Of a stretch of 64,000 nt of DNA, positions 56,152 through 64,000 are shown piece after piece (position 1 is the first letter of the stretch; every line of letters starts with the position of its first letter). The DNA is from Adiantum capillus-veneris (lineage: Eukaryota > Streptophyta > Polypodiopsida > Polypodiales > Pteridaceae). Under the pieces are notes generated by a model, which saw only the letters and a program-made list of their open reading frames with translations, was not told the DNA's origin and did not search any database. Both the position numbers and the translations under genes were made by a program. The stretch is from positions 54,543,768 to 54,607,767 of the forward strand of contig CM043944.1 in the NCBI GenBank assembly GCA_014529385.2, written 5' to 3'.

Positions 56152-59100
56152 TCATGGGGGAGATGGTGGCATTTCGCGTGGAACTCTTTGACTCTGCAAA
56201 ACCAGAAAAAGAAACAATTAACACTTTGTTATTTAATATTTGATATAAAATCAGCAATTTGATAATTTAAATAAGATTAAACTTACATGTTGCAGACTTT
56301 TGCACGCATTTTCGAACTCCTCTCGAGAGATCATTTGATTTTCAAACAACCAACACCAAGTTTGATACTCCGTATGGTTCTCTCTATATCTCTGAACATC
56401 TCTGGTCGGGCGACTCATGGTAATGTTATACTGACAAAAAATAGCAACCAATTAATTAAATGAAAAACATTAGATTTTTTACAATAAAACTAATATTTTT
56501 ACTTACATATTTGTCTTTCCAAGCCGTTTTTCCTCCCGAACCATAATGCGTAGGAGTCTGATGGGATCTGCCCTCAACTTGACGCGTATACATCCTCGCA
56601 TCCGTTGCCCTTTCATTCTCTTTCTCTTCCATAGCTGTCTCCCACTCCACATCATGGACATTTCTTGGCCGATAGCTATGCTCTGGAGACTCCATTGTCT
56701 TCTTTGCAGCTCTCCTCACACTAGATTTTTTGTTCTTGAGAAATGTTTTGACATGCTCTTGCAACCATTGCCTTGAGAATTGTTGCCCCTCAGGGTTGGG
56801 GAAATGCATGTGCATGGTTGTCTCTATATATGTGAGGTTGTAGGGATCTTGCTGATCAAATTTGAGAAAACAATTGGTATATGTGGAGTGGATTAATTGG
56901 TTGACGTGTGTGCGGAATCTCCTGCCCTGCGCTGTCAAGAAGTAGGCGGTCTTGCCAGGAAGGCACCGGGCCTCTTGCTGTGAGAGTTTGTGAGGAAGCT
57001 CAAGGGTTATGAGAAAGAGATAAGATGTAGATAACATAGCTTCTAGAGCTAAAGAAGAAATGTAGCCAAAGAATCCGCTCACTTTTCCTTACAAACACAC
57101 ACATGATGGGGAGAACTCATGAAAGATAGTCAGAAAAAAACAAAAATGAAAACATCGAGATTAGGATCATATCGTATCATGGGTAGGATAAAAGGGTTAA
57201 TGGATGAGTTAATGATATTTAATATTTGTTGTCCAAATAAGCTTCGGATTACTCTTTGGAACTGTAGCTTTGTGCTCACTATAATGTATATGTTTTGTCT
57301 AGCGATTGGGATTAGTTGTGAGTACAAATCCTCTTGATTCATAATAAAATAACCACATTCACATCAAAAGACAAGTCATAGTCAATAATAGGTAGTATGA
57401 TGGGATCTGGTGAGAGAAGTATTTCATTGAGCCTTTCAGGACCAAATAGAAACACTATGCGTTGCTGAAAGTGAATCTTTTGGCTAATCCAAATGTTGAC
57501 CCTAATAGATTTCACTAAATGGAATTGAAAGAAATTATCTCTATGTGGATTATGGTTATTCATCAATGATATACCTAGTATGTGCAAAGATAAAGGTGTG
57601 AAAGAAGTGAAAGGAGAAGAAGAAGAGAGTTTCTCTCCCAAGCCCTATTGTTGCCCTTAGGCAATAAGGATACTGCGGGGAGAGAAGTACCTGTAGCAAG
57701 GAGATTCTAGAGTTTGTGGAAGAGAATGAGAACCTTAAGAGAGAGAGATGCTTGTGGAAGATGAAGATATGGTTACTAACCTTGTGCTCATAATTGTTTC
57801 CCGCAAGAAGGTTGTACTCATTACATTGACAAGGTTGCTGCTTGAATACATGAGAGAAATCGCCACCACCTTAACGGAGAAAGAAGATGAGGCAAGACTT
57901 CAGCCTTTCTTCAAGAGAAAGTGTGGCACTAAGATGAGTGTGTCACTATGGAATTGAGCTATTCTCACTCACTTATAACTTGCCCCAATGAAGAGAAGGT
58001 TTCCCTTTTTATAGGTGAGGGAGCCATGTTTTACATAATCACTAGATTAGGCTAAAGAGTTAGCACAAATCAAATGTTCTTTGGATATTTCTTAAAATGG
58101 ACAATATTAGGACTCAAAATATCATGAAATTCAGCAGTTTTGGTCGTTGAGGCTCCATGTGGGTGCATGATGTATGTGGGCCCCACCTAGGCATCTTCTG
58201 TGTGGCTCCAGCAAGGGGTCCCAACTTGTGTGTCTTGTCCTTCAAGGCATTTTTGAGGTGTCACATTCACATGCTTATGTCTTTTATCCTCCAAATATTT
58301 TATTTTATGGAAAAAGACCAAGATTACCTCTTTTCACTTGATGCACCTATTTACCATCTCTTCTTGCAGTGTAGTTGTGAGAGGGTTTTTCACTGGTTTC
58401 CCTGAACTTTTGACCTGTAACTCGGAAATTAACATGCTTCAAAAAGGAAAAATTCGCCTACTAAAAGAGCTTGACTTGGTTTTGGCCTTTTCTCCATGCC
58501 CTTAGGTCGGGATTTTCAAATTGGGATGGTCCAAGAAGCTTTGGATCTTTCTTTTCATAAAGTCTTCTAGTAGGCCCTTCCCTCTTGTATGTATCCAGGA
58601 AGGTATGCATTATTGAAGGGTTATATTATTAAATAAATGTGAAAAGAATAAAATAATTTATATATGGTAGGGTATAGTTGAGATATTAGAAGAAATATAC
58701 AAATGCTTTTCCCCCATACAAAAAGAGGCACAATCATTGATACTTTTCTCGCAGTACTTTCTAATAGTAATGTACATTTATATTACTTCAAAGGTAATAC
58801 TAAGGTATGGTAGAAAGCTTTTATTTATGCATATGAGTATTATATGAAGTATACTTATGCGTCAAAAAGTCACAAGATAAATTGTTTAATGTCCGTTCCC
58901 ACTATATACGTTCCACAGCACGACAGCGCTGGCCCGAGATCCACCATGCCTCCTCTATGAACCTGGTAGTATAACCCGTGAGAATCTGGTGAAGGCATGT
59001 CATGGTCCTCATCTTCTGCTGGAGCAGGGAGCGGTGACTGTGGAGGAGAATCTGTAGTACATCCCCCCCCCCCCCCCCAAAAAAAAAACAACAACTAGCT

Positions 59101-59628
59101 CCGCTCCCTCGTCGAGATCGACAGGCGCTAGCGCGCGAGCTGCCCTGGCGCTGACTGCCAGAAGAGCGCCGACGTGAATCTGGGGCAGAAGGTGGGATAG
59201 GTGATGGATAGGTGGACGTCCGTGGAGTCGCACCCACGGCGTCGGACCCTGGGGCGTTGGACCCTGTGAAGGAAAAGATGAACTTGGAGTTGTAGCTGGA
59301 AAACTCTGGAGGTATGGAGTGCCACCAGTCGGAGTAGACACCTCTGATAACCCAAAAGCTGCTAGCTGCGCCAGTGAATAGCATTGTGTAAGGGTTTGTT
59401 GCGAACCTAACCACTCAGCCCGAAGACGCAATGCCCTCTCCACATCTCGATCGGTCACAGGTACGGCAGCGGACCCACCAAGAGTGTCCCGAAACCAGCC
59501 GAACCTTGATGATGACTGCTGAGGCGACGGCTGTGAATGATAGGCAGAGAGAGCGTCGGGATATGACATCCCGTCCCGCCATGAAATCCTCAATGCTGCG
59601 AAAGCGTGGTGTGGAAGAAGAAGACATG
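56152..59628 (-). pseudogene. Second TnpA/Transposase_24-like gene (CACTA-related)
   Basis: The gene starts at the ATG at 59628 (MSSSSTPRFRSIEDF). After a frame change near 59580 it gives SYPDALSAYHSQPSPQQ and a Ser/Pro/Arg-rich region (PSPIPPSAPDSRRRSS) like exon 1 of the gene at 35884. A poly-C/poly-A run at 59064-59089 interrupts it. After a long intron-like gap (about 58.9-57.1 kb) an exon ending at 56507 carries SRQWLQEHVKTFLKNKKSS and TPTHYGSGGKTAWKDKY, followed by a GTAAGT donor. The next exon, 56430-56287 (SRPTRDVQRYRENHTEYQTW; EEFENACKSLQH), also has GTAAGT. The last exon starts near 56194 and stops at the TGA at 56154-56152. The 3' exons look intact, the 5' part does not. Confidence 0.6.
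57090..58900. other. Gene-free stretch, probably intron of the TnpA-like gene or inserted DNA
   Basis: No protein domain, terminal repeat or RNA gene is recognised. If the gene on the minus strand is one unit, this would be its large intron. Confidence 0.4.
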
Positions 59629-59730
59629 GTCTGCATTTATTATGACAAAGATTAAACTAGGGTATAAAAATTCGAATATATGATTAAAAATTTACACATT
59701 GATTTTTTTCAAACATTGGATTCTCTATAG

Positions 59731-59795
59731 TATCCAATGTTGAAAGAATCCAATGTGGAAAGAATCCAATGTGGAAAGAATCCAAGGTGTGTCTA
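59731..59795 (+). repeat. 16-bp tandem repeat
   Basis: About three and a half copies of GGAAAGAATCCAATGT, about 100 bp upstream of the TnpA-like start, on the side facing the palindromic array. Confidence 0.85.
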
Positions 59796-59989
59796 CAACC
59801 TATAAAAGAGTCTTGCAAATCCTTGAGTGCTAATAAGATATTAGTGTGTGTATTGACTAATAAGATATTATTGTGTTTATGCTTAGTGTGACCGATTGCG
59901 CACTTGGATGGCATTGGGGCCTAATACGTCACCTACGACTTAATCATGGAGGTATGTTTATGTTTTTGTGTTGATTACTGTTTAATTTA

Positions 59990-61290
59990 ACATTATTAGT
60001 GTTGGCTTGTGTAAGGGGCTTGTGCACACACTAATTAGTGTGTGCATTAGATTGTGCACACACTAATTAGTGTGTGCATTGGCCAATCCCATTGGTCAAT
60101 GCACACACTAATCACACACTAAATAGTGTGTGTATTGGCTAATCCAATTGACCAATGCACACACTAATTACACACTAATTAGTGTGCGCATTGGCCAATC
60201 ACCAATTGACCAATGCACACACTAATCACACACTAAATAGTGTGTGTATTGGCCAATCCGATTGACCAATGCACACACTAATTAGTGTGCGCATTGGCCA
60301 ATCACCAATTGACCAATGCACACACTAATCACACAATAAATAGTGTGTGTTAACACACACTGATTAGTGTGTGCATTGGCCAATTGGATTGACCAATGCA
60401 CACACTAATCCCAAACTACTTAGTGTGTACGTTGACCAATGCATACACTAATTACACACTAATTAGTGTGCGCATTTGTCAATCACCAATTGACCAATGC
60501 ACAAACACACTAATTAGTGGGCACTTTTTGGCCAATCACATTGGTCAATGCACACACTAATCACACAATAAATAGTGTGTGTTAACACACACTAATTAGT
60601 GTGTGCATTGGCCAATGCCATTGACCAATGCACACACTAATCCCAAACTAATTAGTGTGTACATTGGCCAATCCAATTGACGGAGGCACACACTAATTAG
60701 TGTGCGCATTGGCCAATCACATTGGTCAATGCACACACTAATCACAGAGTAAATAGTGCGTGTTAACACACTAATTAGTGTGTTAACACACACTAATTAG
60801 TGTGTGCATTGGCCAATCCCATTGACCAATGCACACACTAATCACACACTAATTAGTGTGTACCTTGACCAATCACATTGGCCAATGCACACACTAATTA
60901 GTGTGTGTTAACACGCACTAATTAGTATATGCATTGGCCAATCCCATTGACCAATGCACACACTAATTAGTGTGTGCATTGACCAATCACATTGGCCAAT
61001 GCACACACTAATCACACACTAATTAGTGTGTGTTAATACACACTAATTAGTGTGTGAGTGGCCAATCCAAAATTTAACATATTAGGATTTGCAAGTAATA
61101 AATTTAACAAATTTGACAAATTTCACAAGTTTAGATTTTGCAAGTAACTAATAATTAACAAATTTAGGTTTTGGTGTGTCTTTACTTACACTAATTAGTG
61201 TGTGTAAAGAACACATGCACTAATTAGTGTGTGTAATTAGTGTGTAAAAAACACATGCACTAATTAGTGTGTGTGTATGCATGTGTATGC
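59990..61290. repeat. Array of palindromic CCAAT-rich repeats
   Basis: About 1.3 kb made almost wholly of three alternating words: ACACACTAATTAGTGTGTGC (itself a palindrome), ATTGGCCAAT (a CCAAT/ATTGG palindrome) and CATTGACCAATGC, with variants such as AATCACACACTAAATAGTGTG and ATTGGTCAATG. Spacing between successive CACACTAATTAGTGTG palindromes is mostly 45-75 bp. The array thins after 61060 and ends in a TGTGTATGCATG repeat (61265-61365). It lies between the TnpA-like gene (-) and the Tnp2-like fragment (+), so between two divergent starts. It is not a CRISPR array, because the units are palindromic, variable and without unique spacers. Confidence 0.9.
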
Positions 61291-61919
61291 ATGTGTGTGT
61301 ATGAGTGTATGCATGTGTATATGCGTATGTGTGTGTATGCATATGTGTATGTGTATGCATGTGAAAAAATCAAAAAACATAACAACAAAACTTACATGGA
61401 ATTGAAGAGCTTGTTGGGAGAGGGTAGAAGAGTGGAAGAGTAGAGATGGTGGAGAGTAGAAGAGTAGAGATGGAGGAAGAGCTCAAGGTTGTGAGGTTCG
61501 CGCTCTCGGGTTCTGTGGAGAAGATGATGAAATTCGAATTTTAGGGTTTTGAACTTCGCAGGGCACGCGGGTGCCCCTATTTATAAAAAAATTTGAAAAC
61601 TGAATTTCCACTCATATTACCGTGAGCACTACCGCATACATTATCGCACATATTACCGCGGAGCAATTTCGGCCCATCCACACAGATGTCCACGTTGTGA
61701 CATTATTACTATTGATTTCCAAAATCTATTGGTACTATGTTTTTTATAAAATATATATAAAATGAAAATATTCCTAATACTTTGAAAATGACATTTTTAC
61801 CTGAAATTTTTGATTACCATGCATGTTAAATTTATTTATTTTTACTTTTTATTACTGATATTTTATTAACCTTTTTTGGTAATTTGATTTTAATTAGTGT
61901 ATGTAATTTATTAATGTAG

Positions 61920-62665
61920 GTTGCTTGGGATGATTTTGGCCCGTCCACCACCGAACCGGATAGATCACGGTGGTTGGCCGAGCGATTACCATGCCCATGT
62001 GTGTGGTGCAAATGCTCCATTGCTCGCCTTCGACGCGGATATGCTTGAGCCATGTAGAAGATTATGGACTATGGGACGATCCTCGCAAGCGTGCACGGAT
62101 GGAAACAAAGGATCTGCGAATTGTAGCGGCTATTGATGTCACCCCTCATTGGCATGTGGTTGGTGGAGGAGGGGAAAGGAGGGTGGAAGAGTGCATGCGC
62201 TAGGAATCGATTAGAGAGGGAGGAAGCACATCAAATAAGCCAACTGTTGCTCCCTCTACGAGTGACCACATCCCATCTCCTTACATGGATGCAGAAGATG
62301 ACCATTTGCATAGAATGGTTGAGGATCTCCTTGCACGAGAGGAGGAGCATGAACCAGAGTGTGCATGCGAAGAAGCTTTCGAAAGAACGAGGAGTGTGCT
62401 ACTCGATTCGGCACACACCGCACTATATGATAGATGCTCTTACTCCATTTTAAAGGCATCTATCGAAGTCCTTAACCTTCAGGCGATGTTTGAATGGAGC
62501 AATGCTAGTGTCGACGCACTTTTGAGGTATGTATACAGATTGTGAAGGATGATTGTGGAGTGCATAAATTAGCTTCTACTGTACTTTCTTCTTGTGATAG
62601 GTTGCTAGGAAAGATGCTTCTAGCAGAAGAAGTGAGGCAAGCTTTTCCATACATGGGAACCCCCC
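61920..62665 (+). pseudogene. Tnp2 transposase N-terminal fragment of a second CACTA lineage
   Basis: The transposase-associated domain is recognisable: CPCVWCKCSIARLRRGY at 61992 with C-x-C-x2-C, then after a frame change HVEDYGLWDDPRKRARM. A further part, MDAEDDHLHRMVEDLLARE from 62285, leads to VLNLQAMFEWSNASVDALLR. Exon 1 ends at 62526 before GTATGT; an intron of 74 bp ends at AG 62600; exon 2 begins LLGKMLLAEEVRQAF. The exon junction falls at the same codon and phase as the first intron of the transposase at 39351/39253 (LFR to LLKEHILPAD), which supports homology. The gene is cut off at about 62665; no Tnp2 core follows. One stop near 62203 and a shift near 62038 make it inactive. Confidence 0.72.
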
Positions 62666-62894
62666 ATATATCTTTGTCCTTTTACCAAAATATTTTCTAT
62701 TACATAAGTTACTTTTGATTTTTCTTCCCTTTTTCACAAAAGTTTTAGCCTTTATTAAATAAATAAGACTTATGCTAATCAATCACGATGTAGCATAAAT
62801 AAGTAAGCTTTCTTTGTTGATCTCTGTTTTGACCTTAAATATTAAATATATATATTCTAAATTACATTATATATTTTAGTATTTTCTAATATAT

Positions 62895-63745
62895 TTATAT
62901 ATTATTCCACCCTACCAAATATTTTATTCACTAGTTTTCATTTTCAAACCTCAACCCCACTTTCAAATTTCAATAATACCTCCATTTAGATGATTGCCAA
63001 TCTTTTCAAAACTCTAGGTCATGTTTTCATACAGATGAAGGAGCTTACACTTGAAGGAAAGAGAGAAGTCCACTCAAAGGGGACCACCAAAAGACTTTTG
63101 CAGCCACAAATAATACATTATTTGGCTGAATTTTTTAAGTAAAGAAGAACCCTGAATCTGAAGGAGCGTTCAACATGAAAGGTGTAGCTCGTGATCCCAA
63201 CTTTTAGCTCAATTTTTTTTCAAAATTTTTAGAGTTATGAACGCGGAGCTATGATTTTTGTAGTGGACCCCAGTTTTCTCATGTAATGGTGACACAGGCC
63301 ATCCCTAGTTTTCTTCCCTCTAGAATGGCTATGGTTCTACAAGTCTTCAAGCATGATTACAAGAGACAAGGCTCTTTTAATGAGGTCTTGGAAAGTCTAG
63401 AGTGATTCTATCACCATTTTTGGAGGATCCATCCTCATCGACAATTATACACCTTCGACAACCTCTCTTATAATTTTCTTACCTCTCTCTTCTCTCCCTA
63501 ATAAGCTTATGTCTAGCCAAAGCTAGACTATTGTAAATATCTCCTATCCTCTACATCCTACCCACATTCTCTCTTCTTCTCTCTCTATTGACTCTGGTAT
63601 TTTAAATAATGAGGAGACAAGATGGGAGCCACAGTCACATGCACCCCATTTTCCTAGTCACCAGAGTGGGACACTCACCTCAATTAGAAATATTGCTAAA
63701 ATCTTCCCTCCTTCCCTATATAAAGAGGCCATGAGAGCTCACTTG

Positions 63746-63791
<46 letters not shown>

Positions 63792-64000
63792 TCCATACAC
63801 ACTCTTGTGCTACATGCTTGTAGCATGAACCCTAATCACATAATCACAACACCATCATCATCACCATCACCATGCACAAAAGATGAGCACCACACCTCCA
63901 CACTACTTGTAATTAAGGGTTGAAGGCACAATTTCAAGAAGAAGAAGGGTGGACACATTCATGATATTCCTCGCCATCAACTCCCATCTTTCCATTATGC
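62895..64000 (+). repeat. Diverged relative of the 2.8-kb LTR-like insertion, cut by the window end
   Basis: Shares landmarks with 8121-10922 in the same order: ATTCCACCCTACCAAAT (62902) versus ACTCCACCCTACCAAAT (8162); GAGCTATGATTTTTGTAGTG and GGACCCCAG (63247) versus GAGCTATGATTTTTTGAGTG and GGACCCCAG (9080); and a core promoter, CTATATAAAGAGGCC (63719) versus CCTATAAATAGGCCCC (9943). It also includes a CA tract (63750-63788). The segment would be the U3 and the start of R of an LTR whose rest lies beyond the window. No coding sequence. Confidence 0.6.

Noticed and set aside
59990-61290. Possible CRISPR-like array
   Set aside because: Units are palindromic, vary in length and sequence, and have no unique spacers or cas genes; the setting is a plant transposon.

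Overview
The window looks like heterochromatic, repeat-rich nuclear DNA of a land plant. The evidence is several families of LTR retrotransposons (Ty3/gypsy and Ty1/copia), a plant L1-type LINE with a DUF4283 ORF1, a CACTA (En/Spm) DNA transposon with plant-type introns, a PLS-type pentatricopeptide repeat (PPR) pseudogene, long CT/GA, CA/GT and TA microsatellites, and low gene density. The style of the PPR and gypsy relics suggests a seed-free vascular plant, perhaps a fern. That is inference only, because no marker gene fixes the taxon. I see no intact single-copy host gene, no rRNA and no ordinary tRNA gene.

Layout. 1-2.86 kb holds no gene but carries a 155-bp GC-loop hairpin. 2.86-4.72 kb is a broken gag-like gene (+). 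From 4.72 to 12.2 kb runs gypsy element A (+; leader with primer-binding site, gag, protease, RT, RNase H, integrase head), split inside RT by a 2.8-kb LTR-like insertion (8121-10922) with a matching target-site duplication. A PPR pseudogene (12.2-12.76 kb) abuts its broken integrase. 15.1-21.5 kb (-) holds a second gypsy lineage in pieces. 21.5-25.0 kb (-) is a LINE with ORF1 and endonuclease but no RT. 25-31.7 kb is gene-free with microsatellites and small duplications.

31.7-43.6 kb is a copia element (+) cut in its integrase by an 8,027-bp CACTA transposon (33992-42018, genes on -). The CACTA element has 12-bp CACTACAAGAGG termini, a TAA target duplication, subterminal repeats, a spliced Tnp2 transposase gene, a second spliced gene of TnpA/Transposase_24 type, and, between the transposase 5' end and the element end, a captured fragment of a host heavy-metal-associated (HIPP/HMA) gene. 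44.7-50.6 kb (+) is an A-rich gag-like region with a recurring YxDxxGxxY motif, followed by a probable LTR (50621-51416). 51.5-55.74 kb is gypsy element B (same family as A), which has lost all RT/RNase H and ends in an odd chain of integrase pieces. 55.74-62.7 kb holds two CACTA-related genes in divergent orientation (TnpA-like on -, Tnp2 N-terminus on +), separated by a 1.3-kb array of palindromic CCAAT-rich repeats. 62.9-64.0 kb is a diverged relative of the 2.8-kb LTR, cut off by the window end.

Nearly every mobile gene here is dead. Many in-frame stops are TAG where the family has Gln (CAG), as expected from C-to-T decay at methylated CHG sites. The main biological interest is the host-gene capture by the CACTA element, the palindromic CCAAT array between two divergent transposon genes, the repeated YxDxxGxxY module, and the layered nesting.
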